A program made the position numbers and the translations under genes. This document shows, piece after piece, positions 1-9,765 of a DNA stretch of 64,000 bases (within the stretch, counting starts at the first letter, position 1; each line of letters opens with the position of its first letter). The notes under the pieces were generated by a model, which was not told the origin of the DNA, made no database searches, and saw only the letters and a list, made by a program, of their open reading frames with translations. This DNA comes from Candidatus Nanoarchaeia archaeon (GTDB lineage: Archaea; Nanobdellota; Nanobdellia; Woesearchaeales; SKIA01): contig JANQNG010000031.1 of assembly GCA_028279685.1 (NCBI GenBank), positions 124,001-188,000 on the forward strand. The letters are read 5' to 3'.

Positions 1-675
1 ACGAAACCCAATAATTATTTTTTCTTTGCATAGCTGCTTTATCCTATATTGTACTATCCTCGCTGTTGTATTTAACTTCTTCGCTATTTCAACAACAGTT
101 GCTCTGCCATCCTTAGAAACTATTGTCAATATCTTACTATCTATTTCATCGAGTTTGTGATTTGATTTTTTAGATCCAAAAAGCAATTCATTGTTTGAAC
201 TTTTGTTAAAGAGAAAAAGATAAGGAAAATGCCATATTCTTGTTGCTATAGAAACGTAGGTCATATCAAAATAATGGGAATAGTTTTCGTTAATAGCAGT
301 CATTGTCTTTTCAAATTGATTCACATTGCTGGCAAGAACAACAAATCCTATGTCATCAAAGCCCATTTCTAAAGCTATCCACGCTATTGATCGGGTCTTC
401 TTAAGATACTCTATCACTTCCTTTTCAACTTCCTTTGTCATATTTCTTAGTTTTATGAATACTCTGATGTACAAATAATTTAACGCAGTCATATCAACGA
501 CAGCATAAAATCCTCTTATAATGCCTTTCTTTTGCAGATTGTTTACTCTGTATGCTATCGTATGTTTTGAAATGTTGAGTTTTTTCCCTATATTGCTGAA
601 TGACGCTCTAGCATCGAAATCTAGTTCTTTAAGGATTTTCAAGTCTGTTTTATCAAGTTTGATATTGTTATTCAT
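1..675 (-). CDS. Tandem-domain Lrp/AsnC-family transcriptional regulator (3' end truncated by window edge)
   Basis: Minus-strand reading from ATG at 673-675: MNNNIKLDKTDLKILKELDFDARASFSNIGKKLNISKHTIAYRVNNLQKKGIIRGFYAVVD..., then a second HTH (KLDEIDSKILTIVSKDGRATVVEIAKKLNTTARIVQYRIKQLCKEKIIIGF) near the edge. Confidence 0.82.
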   Translation of the reverse strand, partial: MNNNIKLDKTDLKILKELDFDARASFSNIGKKLNISKHTIAYRVNNLQKKGIIRGFYAVVDMTALNYLYIRVFIKLRNMTKEVEKEVIEYLKKTRSIAWIALEMGFDDIGFVVLASNVNQFEKTMTAINENYSHYFDMTYVSIATRIWHFPYLFLFNKSSNNELLFGSKKSNHKLDEIDSKILTIVSKDGRATVVEIAKKLNTTARIVQYRIKQLCKEKIIIGFR

Positions 676-845
676 AGTTACTACAAACATACAAATAATA
701 TATAAATATTGTCATTTTGATATAAAAATCAACAAATACTTTAATATAGATTCTCTTGTTACTACAAAGTAACAAAATTTTGGTAATCGATCAGTAGTTA
801 CAAACAAGGTTTGTGAACTTTTTGATCGAATCGGGGGTACACAAC

Positions 846-3029
846 ATGAGAAAATATATTGGAATAGTACTATGTTTAATTTTTGTTGCAAGCTTATTTA
901 CCGCTTGCAGTAACGGTACAAATGGACAAGTAACAGAAGATACTTCTTTAGAACCAATCAAGATCGGATTCATTGGTCCATTAACTGGTGGAGCAGCAGT
1001 CTGGGGATTAAATGCAAAGAAAGGAATTGAAATTGCATTAGCAGACATTAACACGGAAGGTGGTGTTAATGGAAGAAAAGTCGAAGTTATTTTCGAAGAC
1101 TCACAAGCTTTGCCAAAAGAAGGTTCTACAGCAATTCAGAAATTAGTGAATATTGATGATGTTCAAGCAATTATTGGTGGAATAGCAAGTTCTGTAACCT
1201 TAGGAATAGCACCAATAGCAGAAAGCAAAGAAGTTGTTCTTATCAGTCCTGGTTCATCCAGTCCAAGAGTTACAAACGCTGGAGAATATACTTTTAGAAC
1301 ATGGCCATCAGATGCATTCCAAGGAATTTTTCTAGGAGAGTTAGCATATAATGAATTAGGCTATAGAAAAGTCGCGACTTTGTATGTTAATAATGATTAT
1401 GGTGTTGGCGTTAAAGATGCATTTGCCCAAAAATTTAAGGTACTAGGTGGAAAAGTTACAGCAGTAGAATCGCATGAACAAGAAGTTGGAGATTTCAGAA
1501 GTCAATTAACTAAACTAACAGAAACTAACCCTGATGCATTATTTTTGCCAAGCTATCCAGCTGAAATGGCTATTGCAGTTCAGCAAGCTAGAGAATTAGG
1601 ATATGATGGTCCTATTTTCGGTCCAGAAACATTCGAAGATCCTCAGATCCCAGATGTTGCAGGCAATGCAGCTGAGGGGATTATTTATACAAAACCTTTA
1701 GTGGAAACTTCAGATGATTTCAAAAGAAAACATCTTGAAATGCATGGTGAAGAACCTGGAATTGTTTCTGAGAATGCATACGATGCTTTGATGTTGATTG
1801 TTGAAACTATGAAACAAGGAGCAACTACGGGAAAAGAAATCAAAGATGGATTACATAAAATTGGCCAGAACTACAAAGGCGCTTCAGGAACTATTACTTT
1901 TGACGAAAAAGGAGATATTTTCAAGCCTTACCAAGTTATGATAATTCAAAATGGTGAATTCGTTAAGCAAGGCGAACAAGCAGAACTAAAAGGAACTCTA
2001 AAAGTTGGTTTCATTGGTCCATTGACTGGTGATGCTGCAGCTTACGGTCTTCCAATACAGAAAGTTCTGAACTTAGCAACAGAAGAAATTAATTCTCAAG
2101 GAGGAATTAATGGAAAAGCACTCGAAATAATTTACGAAGATGCAAAGTGTACAGGAAAAGAAGCAGCTACAGCAGCTCAGAAACTTGTAAACATTGACAA
2201 AGTTAATTATATACTTGGAGGTCTTTGTAGTGGAGAAACATTAGGTGCAGCACCTGTTACTGAAAAAGGAAAAGTAATTTTATTTTCAGCAGGTTCAGGA
2301 AGTCCTGATATAACTAACGCAGGAGATTATGTCTTTAGAAACTTTCCATCAGACGCAAGTTCTGGTTCAAAAGTTGCCAGAACAGCTTATGAAATGGGAT
2401 ACGAAACAGTGAGCATTATTGCAGAAAATACAGATTATGCACAAGCTGTAAAGAATGTGTTCGTTAATGCTTACGAAGGTAACGTGTTAACTGATGAATC
2501 ATACGACAGCGAAGGAATGGATTTCAGAACTCAAATTTTGAAAATGAAGTCAAAGAATCCTGATGCAATCTATGTTTTATCGCAAACACCTGCTAAGTTT
2601 GGTATTGTATTGCAGCAAATCGATGAACTTGGATTAGATGTTCCATTGTTTACAAATGAATTTGCAGCCGCAGGAGATATTCTTTCAGATTATGGAGAAT
2701 ATATCGAAGGAGCAATCTATGCAGAACCAGCATTTGACGAGAATGCACCTAGAGCAAAAGCATTATTAGATAAATTGAATGCAAAGTACGGAGATCTGAC
2801 TGGTTCATTACCTCCAGTGTATTTAGCAACTCAGTATGATGCAATCTATTTGATGAAAGAAGCAATGGAAGCAGTCGGAGAGAATCCAGAGGATTTGAAA
2901 GAATATTTGTACAATGTTAAGGACAGAAAAGGAACAGTAGGAACATTGACTATTGACAGCAATGGGGATCCTGAATTTGAATACGTCGTACGAGTAATCG
3001 AGAATAACGAGCCAACAGTGATGGCTTAA
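846..3029 (+). CDS. Lipoprotein with two fused LivJ-like periplasmic binding domains
   Basis: Start at ATG 846 gives a lipoprotein signal (MRKYIGIVLCLIFVASLFTACSNG). Two repeats each start KIGFIGPLTGG/KVGFIGPLTGD and share AAQKLVNID and SPDITNAGDYVFRNFPSDA motifs. Confidence 0.92.
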   Translation: MRKYIGIVLCLIFVASLFTACSNGTNGQVTEDTSLEPIKIGFIGPLTGGAAVWGLNAKKGIEIALADINTEGGVNGRKVEVIFEDSQALPKEGSTAIQKLVNIDDVQAIIGGIASSVTLGIAPIAESKEVVLISPGSSSPRVTNAGEYTFRTWPSDAFQGIFLGELAYNELGYRKVATLYVNNDYGVGVKDAFAQKFKVLGGKVTAVESHEQEVGDFRSQLTKLTETNPDALFLPSYPAEMAIAVQQARELGYDGPIFGPETFEDPQIPDVAGNAAEGIIYTKPLVETSDDFKRKHLEMHGEEPGIVSENAYDALMLIVETMKQGATTGKEIKDGLHKIGQNYKGASGTITFDEKGDIFKPYQVMIIQNGEFVKQGEQAELKGTLKVGFIGPLTGDAAAYGLPIQKVLNLATEEINSQGGINGKALEIIYEDAKCTGKEAATAAQKLVNIDKVNYILGGLCSGETLGAAPVTEKGKVILFSAGSGSPDITNAGDYVFRNFPSDASSGSKVARTAYEMGYETVSIIAENTDYAQAVKNVFVNAYEGNVLTDESYDSEGMDFRTQILKMKSKNPDAIYVLSQTPAKFGIVLQQIDELGLDVPLFTNEFAAAGDILSDYGEYIEGAIYAEPAFDENAPRAKALLDKLNAKYGDLTGSLPPVYLATQYDAIYLMKEAMEAVGENPEDLKEYLYNVKDRKGTVGTLTIDSNGDPEFEYVVRVIENNEPTVMA

Positions 3030-3137
3030 TTTTTTATTTTTTTATAGTCACATGACAACACCTGCATTCAAGATCCTTACCACGCTCAATATCTTGAATG
3101 CGGGTTTTAATTATTATACACAAAGAAGACAGTAAAA

Positions 3138-3806
3138 ATGACAATAACACAAGACATTAGACCGACCATAAGAGCTTCTGCTTTTATAGATGCGCCTTTT
3201 GATAAAGCGAAAGAGGCTTTAGAATCTGAAGGATATGAAGTTATTTCTTTAGAAGAGAATGCTAGATTAAGAATTGAACAAGGGAAAGATTCATTTGTTT
3301 CAACATATGGGAATTGGGTTAGGGAATGTTTTATTGTGCTTCCAGATGAGAAAACATACTTAAGCAAAAAATCTCCTGTAATGAAGTATCCTTCAGAAGC
3401 CACAGAGATGTATAGAACCAAAAATCTATTCGAAGTTCAAGATGAGATTGCCCAAGAATCGCTAGAAGACTCTATAAGAGTAAAAGACTTGAATATTCCC
3501 ACAAACAGATTTGGAGAAAATGAATTGATAGTGTATGTTTTTGGAAAGCAAGCAAAAGACTACGGTTTATTTTTACAAGAATACAAAGTCGGAAAATACA
3601 AAATTGAAGAAATGTTCATTTGGCTTTTTGTCAATCATCTTATTACAGAATCAACACCTGGTCCGATAGTAAAACAAATATATTTCAGAGATCTTGGTAA
3701 CAGCTCTAATCTTGATGGAAGTCATATCCCTAATCCTGCAAATGCTGGTCCAACACGCGGAATAAAATACAATCATCAAACAAAAACGAAGAGGTTGTTG
3801 AAGTAA
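3138..3806 (+). CDS. Hypothetical protein
   Basis: 222-aa ORF with archaeal codon pattern, adjacent to and co-directional with 3808 ORF. Confidence 0.6.
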   Translation: MTITQDIRPTIRASAFIDAPFDKAKEALESEGYEVISLEENARLRIEQGKDSFVSTYGNWVRECFIVLPDEKTYLSKKSPVMKYPSEATEMYRTKNLFEVQDEIAQESLEDSIRVKDLNIPTNRFGENELIVYVFGKQAKDYGLFLQEYKVGKYKIEEMFIWLFVNHLITESTPGPIVKQIYFRDLGNSSNLDGSHIPNPANAGPTRGIKYNHQTKTKRLLK

Positions 3807-3807
3807 A

Positions 3808-4650
3808 ATGAAACAACAGCGATTAGTGGTTATGGATGATAATGAGCAGAGAGTTAAGGTCGTTGAAGGCTTTAATTGGATATTTGAAGTTGTAGCAAAA
3901 AATCCAGAAGATATCTCTGACTTCATTATAAAAGAAGAACAATTAGCTACATGCGTAACTAAAAATTACCTCTATCCTCATGTTTCTGCTATGAAACAAA
4001 GCTTAAACTTTGAAGATCTCAACACATTAAAAAGAATAATTGACAAAGAATATAATTTAACAATTGGAGATCTCAGAACACTATCTAAAGGAAATCTCCT
4101 TAATTCAATATCTGATATTAATGATAAATGGTCAAACAAAACAGAACTAGAAACCGTGCTTGACCATGTATGTGAAATAATTCCTATTCGTTCAAAAGAA
4201 ACATCAAAAAGATCAAAATATGAAGGAGGAACAATAATAGTAGATACAAGAAAAAAAGAAGTTATCGTGAAAGGCCATACAAGCCATGAATTCAGAGAAT
4301 ATCACCATACTATTCAAAAAAAAACAGAAAAAGGAATTATACATCCTAAGACAGGAGAGTTTTGGTATGATGTTTATGGGTTGATCTCTAAATTAAGAAG
4401 GAGTAGTGTAGAACATTCAAGATCAAAAAACATAGAATATTACTGTCAAAGATTCGGAGAAAAACGAGGAGACCTTATATTGACTATTAATTCCTCAAAA
4501 AATCCGACAGCAGATAACCCTAATAACTACATTTCCAGAAGTGATTTTTTTGGAGAACGCATAGCAATTGAAAAATGGGAATGGAAATCAAGTTATAGAG
4601 TTCCAAATTCATGGAAGATCATAGACGGCATAAGACGTAAGACCTATTGA
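3808..4650 (+). CDS. Hypothetical protein
   Basis: 280-aa ORF immediately after the previous stop. Confidence 0.6.
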   Translation: MKQQRLVVMDDNEQRVKVVEGFNWIFEVVAKNPEDISDFIIKEEQLATCVTKNYLYPHVSAMKQSLNFEDLNTLKRIIDKEYNLTIGDLRTLSKGNLLNSISDINDKWSNKTELETVLDHVCEIIPIRSKETSKRSKYEGGTIIVDTRKKEVIVKGHTSHEFREYHHTIQKKTEKGIIHPKTGEFWYDVYGLISKLRRSSVEHSRSKNIEYYCQRFGEKRGDLILTINSSKNPTADNPNNYISRSDFFGERIAIEKWEWKSSYRVPNSWKIIDGIRRKTY

Positions 4651-4707
4651 GAGGAAAAAACATTTAAACGAGAAATCAGGTGAATAGCATAAAGAGAGTG
4701 AGAGAGT

Positions 4708-5589
4708 ATGTCGATTGCAGCACAACTTATAGCCAACGGTCTTATTGCAGGTAGTATCTATGCATTAGTGGCGTTAGGTTATACGATGGTGTATGGTATT
4801 CTGAAGTTCATTAATTTTGCTCATGGCGAGATATTTATGATGGGTGCCTACATTGGATGGACACTCCATGTCCTATGGGGAGTGCCTCTTCTGATAGCGT
4901 TTCCTGTTGCCATGATTTGTTGTGGAGCATTCGGCTATTTTTTAGAAAAAATTGCTTACAAACCATTACGTAACGCACCAGTGTGGGCTCCTTTAATCAC
5001 CGCAATAGGAGTTTCTATTTTCTTACAATCATTAGCTATTCTTATCTACGGTGCTCAAGTGAAAACATTCAGAACTGGTGAAGTAGCGCAAGGACTGCAT
5101 ATTCTCGGTGCAATCATCACACCTATCCAACTCACCATCATTATTGTATCAACTGTATTAATGGTGCTCTTGTGGTTATTTGTGAAGAAAACAAAAATAG
5201 GAAAAGCAATGCGAGCAGTCGCAGACAACAGAGAAGTTGCTTCAACTATCGGCATAAACGTCAATAAAGTTATTTCAGTTGTATTCGTTATTGGTTCTGC
5301 ATTAGCAGCAGCAGGAGGTATTCTTGTTGGGATGGAACAAAATTTAACGCCTACGATGGGCGTTTCTGTAGGCATAAAAGCATTCACGGCAACTATCGTT
5401 GGAGGTATTGGTTCAATTCCAGGAGCCGTCTTAGGAGGACTAGCTATTGGATTAATTGAAAACATAGGCATCTGGTTTATCCCATCAGGATACAAAGACG
5501 CAATCGCATTCATTATCTTGCTATTAATGCTCATATTCAAACCTACAGGCATATTAGGAAGAAAGAAAGAGGAGGATGTACGAGGTTAA
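4708..5589 (+). CDS. livH: Branched-chain amino acid ABC transporter permease LivH
   Basis: MSIAAQLIANGLIAGSIYALVALGYTMVYGILKFINFAHGEIFMMGAY; characteristic LivH N-terminus and multiple TM segments. Confidence 0.95.
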   Translation: MSIAAQLIANGLIAGSIYALVALGYTMVYGILKFINFAHGEIFMMGAYIGWTLHVLWGVPLLIAFPVAMICCGAFGYFLEKIAYKPLRNAPVWAPLITAIGVSIFLQSLAILIYGAQVKTFRTGEVAQGLHILGAIITPIQLTIIIVSTVLMVLLWLFVKKTKIGKAMRAVADNREVASTIGINVNKVISVVFVIGSALAAAGGILVGMEQNLTPTMGVSVGIKAFTATIVGGIGSIPGAVLGGLAIGLIENIGIWFIPSGYKDAIAFIILLLMLIFKPTGILGRKKEEDVRG

Positions 5590-5590
5590 G

Positions 5591-6502
5591 ATGGATTACT
5601 TTATTCATATTGCAATATTGATCTGTATCTACATTATCCTAGCTGTATCTCTTAATCTTATCATAGGTTTCACAGGGCAACTCAACATTGGTCATGCTGC
5701 GTTCTATGGCATAGGAGCATACGCTGCAGCATTACTTGCTTTATCAGGCCAACCATTTTGGCTCGGACTTTTAGCTGCTATGTTCTTCGCAGGATTAGGA
5801 GGACTCCTTATATCAGTACCTTGTTTGCGTTTACGAGGAGATTATTTAGCTATTGCAACATTAGGTTTTGGAGAAATTATTCGTGCCTTAATGAAAAATT
5901 GGACTTCATTAACACGAGGACCATTAGGTCTTCCAGGAATTCCTTCAATAGAAATCTTCGGTATTACTTTCAGCCAACCATGGCAATTTCTGATCATAGC
6001 AGCACTCATTGCTGTTATTGTTGTGTTCCTTATTCGAAGAATGATCAAAGCACCATTCGGCAGAGTATTACGTTCAATACGGGAAGATGAAATAGCATCA
6101 CAATCATTAGGAAAAAAGATAATCAACTACAAAGTTATTGCTGTCGTCATCGGAGCCATGTTTGCCGGCGTTGCAGGTTCATTGTATGCTCATTATATTT
6201 CATTCATAGACCCGACAACATTTACCCTTCAGGAAACCATTCTCATGTTGTGTATGGTAGTCCTAGGAGGACTAGGATCCATCCGCGGCAGCATTATTGG
6301 GGCAGCACTCTTGATTATTATACCAGAACCACTTCGTTTCTTGAGTCTCCCTAGCAGTGCCGCCGCAGCATTACGACAAATGCTCTATGCAATAATCTTG
6401 ATCTTGATAATGCTCTATAGACCACAAGGACTATTAGGTGAAAGAAGATATACGAGAAACAGCAATGCTGTCAAGAAAAAGCGAGGTGTTGCAAGTGCTT
6501 AG
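5591..6502 (+). CDS. livM: Branched-chain amino acid ABC transporter permease LivM
   Basis: LNLIIGFTGQLNIGHAAFYGIGAYAAALL ... LRLRGDYLAIATLGFGEI; start at ATG 5591 preferred over the ORF-track start at 5576. Confidence 0.94.
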   Translation: MDYFIHIAILICIYIILAVSLNLIIGFTGQLNIGHAAFYGIGAYAAALLALSGQPFWLGLLAAMFFAGLGGLLISVPCLRLRGDYLAIATLGFGEIIRALMKNWTSLTRGPLGLPGIPSIEIFGITFSQPWQFLIIAALIAVIVVFLIRRMIKAPFGRVLRSIREDEIASQSLGKKIINYKVIAVVIGAMFAGVAGSLYAHYISFIDPTTFTLQETILMLCMVVLGGLGSIRGSIIGAALLIIIPEPLRFLSLPSSAAAALRQMLYAIILILIMLYRPQGLLGERRYTRNSNAVKKKRGVASA

Positions 6503-7250
6503 AGTTGTTGACATCTATAAGCATTTTGGTGGCATCAAAGCAGTCAATGGCGCAGAGTTTTCCGTCAAGAAAGGAGAGATTGTTGCATTGATAGGTCCAA
6601 ACGGAGCAGGAAAAACAACAGTATTCAACTGCATCACAGGATTTATTCAAATAGATAAAGGAAGAATCTTTTTCGAAGGAGAAGATATCACCAATAAAAG
6701 ACCTGAAAAAATTGCAAGTATGGGTTTAGCAAGAACATTCCAAATTATTCGATTATTTCCAAAAATGACCGTTCTTGAGAATATGATGATTGCTATGAGA
6801 GATCAATATGAAGGATTACATCATGTGTTCTTTTCAAGAAAAAAGATGATGGAGAAACAGAAAGAAGCAGAAGAAAAAGCTATTGAACTATTAGAGTTTG
6901 TCGGCTTGGAAGCAAAAGAAGATGAATTAGCAATGAATCTCAGCTACGGGCAACAAAAATTATTGGAAATTGCAAAAACAATCGCTACTGATGCTGAATT
7001 CCTGATGTTTGATGAACCCGCTGCAGGAGTTAATCTCACTATGCTGAAGAAAATAAGCGGACTATTGAAGAAACTGAAAGAACAAGGAAAAACCATACTT
7101 TTCGTTGAGCACAACATGGAGTTTGTGATGAACATGGCTGATAAAGTTGTTGTGTTAGATCATGGAGATGAAATTGCTATTGGTACTCCTAAACAAATCA
7201 AAGGCAATAAAAAAGTGATTGATGCTTACCTTGGAGGTGTGCAATGTTGA
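6495..7250 (+). CDS. livG: Branched-chain amino acid ABC transporter ATPase LivG
   Basis: Walker A GPNGAGKTT, LSYGQQKLLEIA signature, FDEPAAGVN. Start likely GTG 6495 after GAGGTG. Confidence 0.94.
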   Translation: MLRVVDIYKHFGGIKAVNGAEFSVKKGEIVALIGPNGAGKTTVFNCITGFIQIDKGRIFFEGEDITNKRPEKIASMGLARTFQIIRLFPKMTVLENMMIAMRDQYEGLHHVFFSRKKMMEKQKEAEEKAIELLEFVGLEAKEDELAMNLSYGQQKLLEIAKTIATDAEFLMFDEPAAGVNLTMLKKISGLLKKLKEQGKTILFVEHNMEFVMNMADKVVVLDHGDEIAIGTPKQIKGNKKVIDAYLGGVQC

Positions 7251-7972
7251 AACCTTCAAAAGATATTGTGCTGAAAATCTCTAATTTATCATCTTGGTAT
7301 GGTAAAGTGCAAATACTGCATGAAGTAGATATGCATGTGAAAAAAGGAGAATTAGTAAGTATTATTGGTCCGAATGGAGCTGGTAAATCAACTATTTTGA
7401 AAAATATCTTTGGCATTATTAAGAAAAGGAAAGGTAACATCAAATTCTTGAAGAAAGAAATCATCACTATGCAACCTGAAGAATTAGCAAAGATTGGTAT
7501 TGCTATTGTACCTCAGGGAAGAAGTGTGTTTCCTTCGTTGACGGTTGAAGAAAATCTAGTTATAGGTGCTTATACACGATCAGATAATATCAAGAAAGAT
7601 CTTGAGTATGTGTATGATAAGTTTCCTGTGTTGAAGGAAAGAAGAAATCAGCCTGCTAAGTTGTTGTCTGGTGGAGAACAGCAGATGGTTTCTATGGGTA
7701 GAAGCCTGATGGTGAAACCTAAATTATTGTTATTGGACGAGCCTACTTTAGGATTAAGTCCAAGCATGAAGAAACTAATCTTCGATAAGATTATTGAATT
7801 GAATAAGTCAGGACTGACTATCCTTATGGTGGAGCAGAATGCTCGTATGTCTTTGAAATTAAGCGATAGAGCTTATGTTCTTGAGTTAGGAAGAAACAGA
7901 TATGTAGGAAAAGGAAAGACGTTGTTGAAAGACAAACGAATTCAGCATTTGTATTTGGGTGGTGTAGCTTAA
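7244..7972 (+). CDS. livF: Branched-chain amino acid ABC transporter ATPase LivF
   Basis: GPNGAGKST, LSGGEQQMVSMGRSLM, LLLDEPTLGLSP; overlaps livG end. Confidence 0.94.
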   Translation: MLKPSKDIVLKISNLSSWYGKVQILHEVDMHVKKGELVSIIGPNGAGKSTILKNIFGIIKKRKGNIKFLKKEIITMQPEELAKIGIAIVPQGRSVFPSLTVEENLVIGAYTRSDNIKKDLEYVYDKFPVLKERRNQPAKLLSGGEQQMVSMGRSLMVKPKLLLLDEPTLGLSPSMKKLIFDKIIELNKSGLTILMVEQNARMSLKLSDRAYVLELGRNRYVGKGKTLLKDKRIQHLYLGGVA

Positions 7973-8010
7973 AAACGGGTGAGGTAGAAAAACTATGAAA
8001 GTGATGATGC

Positions 8011-8739
8011 ATGCTCGAAGAAATGCTGTATATGGAAGCAGAAAGAAAAAGTAAGCAGGATAATAAATGCAGTATTCCTTTTTCTTATAATAAATTCAGC
8101 AAAAGAATCTTTGAAGGTTTGAAAAGGCATTTTGTAGAAACAACAGGCCAACAAGTAGGCCACACTATTCCTTATGGATTGCAGGAAATGGTTTTAGGAG
8201 GTCTATCCAATGAGGAATTCTATCGTTCACGAATACTTGCTTCCACTATTATTTATGCAGGAGCAGGTAAATTCTTGCAATTAGGAAGTGATCTCTTCAG
8301 ATGGATGTTCAGAGTAAAAAAAGATTCCTCAGAAAAATATAAGGGCTTTGTCGATGGACTGTATGGTTTTTTATTCATTCTTGGCTTCGATAGTTTTTGG
8401 TATAAAACAGTTGTTCAAGTTGATGATTTCGATAAGGCAGTACCTATTATTTTAGGACGAGCAGTTATGGACTTTTTTCCCGTTGGAAGAATGAGAACTA
8501 AAGCAGTCGATATCTACAGGGATTTAGCGCATCTAAAACAGACGAAGTTCTCTGAATCAAAGAATAGAACAACATATTTCAGGGATCTTCCAAAAGAGAA
8601 AAGACTAAGATATGCCATTGGAGGCGTTGCTTTAGTCGCAGGATTGACATATGCTCTTCCTCATCTTACACCAGATAGCTGGTCAGGATTAGCTCCTTAT
8701 GTCGAAACGGCAAGAGAATGGCTACAGCAGAAATTTTAG
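8011..8739 (+). CDS. Membrane protein, AlaE-like (putative L-alanine exporter family)
   Basis: SNEEFYRSRILASTIIYAGAGKFLQLGSDLFRWMF ... GRAVMDFFPVGRMRTKAVDIYRD resembles the AlaE family layout; directly downstream of liv operon. Recognition by eye only. Confidence 0.45.
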   Translation: MLEEMLYMEAERKSKQDNKCSIPFSYNKFSKRIFEGLKRHFVETTGQQVGHTIPYGLQEMVLGGLSNEEFYRSRILASTIIYAGAGKFLQLGSDLFRWMFRVKKDSSEKYKGFVDGLYGFLFILGFDSFWYKTVVQVDDFDKAVPIILGRAVMDFFPVGRMRTKAVDIYRDLAHLKQTKFSESKNRTTYFRDLPKEKRLRYAIGGVALVAGLTYALPHLTPDSWSGLAPYVETAREWLQQKF

Positions 8740-8849
8740 AACCTAATTCAGCAAAAGAATAGCTTATTCTCGGAAATATTTCAATATTAACACCAAAAAC
8801 TTTATTAATTAGTTATACTTATTCAGTATAACTTAAAAAGGTGATATTT

Positions 8850-9056
8850 ATGACCATGGCTGAAGTTAAAGCAAAAGAATGGGGTAATTCAATAGGCGTA
8901 ATTATACCAAATGACATCGTAAAGCATGAAAGAATTAAGAAAGGAGATATAATTAAGCTAGAGCTTACTAGAAAAACAGGAAAATCCGGGTTTGGTATGT
9001 TCAAAAAAATGGCACCTTTCAAAAGAGAACATGATCACAGAGATGATGACTTTTGA
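8850..9056 (+). CDS. AbrB/SpoVT-family antitoxin
   Basis: AEVKAKEWGNSIGVIIPNDIVKHERIKKGDIIKLELTRK is an AbrB-type swapped-hairpin motif; SD AAGGTGAT before ATG 8850. Confidence 0.85.
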   Translation: MTMAEVKAKEWGNSIGVIIPNDIVKHERIKKGDIIKLELTRKTGKSGFGMFKKMAPFKREHDHRDDDF

Positions 9057-9433
9057 TTTATATAATAGACACTTATGCATGGATAGAATACTTTAGAGGT
9101 TCTAAATTAGGAAAAAAAGTAAAAAAAATTTTAGAAAAGAAGAAATGTGCGACTCTTGAGTCAACACTTGCCGAAATAATAACTCATGCGTTAAGAGAAA
9201 ATGAGCCACATGATTTAATGATTAGAGAGATTAAATCTTTGTCTATTATACTTCCAGTCATGATTGGCCTTTGGTTTTTAGCTGCTAAAACAAGGCATGA
9301 GATGAGAAAGAAAAAGGCAAATTTTGGCCTAATGGATGCAATAATGCTCGCAAAAGCAAGAGAGTTAAAAGCTAAAGTCGTCACTGGAGATTCTCATTTC
9401 AAAAACCTAAAAGAGGCAGTGTATTTAGAATGA
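9053..9433 (+). CDS. PIN-domain toxin (VapC-like)
   Basis: MIYIIDTYAWIEYFRGS ... GLMDAIMLAKARELKAKVVTGDSHFKNL; overlaps antitoxin stop. Confidence 0.87.
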   Translation: MIYIIDTYAWIEYFRGSKLGKKVKKILEKKKCATLESTLAEIITHALRENEPHDLMIREIKSLSIILPVMIGLWFLAAKTRHEMRKKKANFGLMDAIMLAKARELKAKVVTGDSHFKNLKEAVYLE

Positions 9434-9759
9434 ATGTAAAATCATTAGAATGTCGAAGTTATCTCCTGACAGTACTCGGAAACTCTCCGCGAAACAGAAT
9501 TATCGATTTTTTATTAGGAGAAGTTAATTATGATCATACATTGAAAGAGATTGCTTTGAAAAGTAATATTGGCTATGCAACCATAAAAAGAATCTGGCTT
9601 AATTTTCTCAAGTCAGGCTTAGTCCAATCAACCCGAAGAGTTGGAAAAGCAGTCTTCTACAAATACAATCTCAAATCCAAAACAGGAAAAGCATTAAGAA
9701 AGTTTTATTTAGATATATTAGTTGATAATATTGAAGAAGAAATAATAATAGAAAATTAA
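9430..9759 (+). CDS. Winged-helix transcriptional regulator
   Basis: LKEIALKSNIGYATIKRIWLNFLKSGLVQSTRRVGKAVFYKYNLKSKTGKALRKFY; overlaps PIN gene stop. Confidence 0.7.
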   Translation: MNVKSLECRSYLLTVLGNSPRNRIIDFLLGEVNYDHTLKEIALKSNIGYATIKRIWLNFLKSGLVQSTRRVGKAVFYKYNLKSKTGKALRKFYLDILVDNIEEEIIIEN

Positions 9760-9765
9760 AAAAAA

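Noticed and set aside
5055-5552. 165-aa minus-strand ORF opposite livH
   Set aside because: Antisense to a clear livH; composition (Pro/Ile/Ser-rich) is typical of shadow ORFs.
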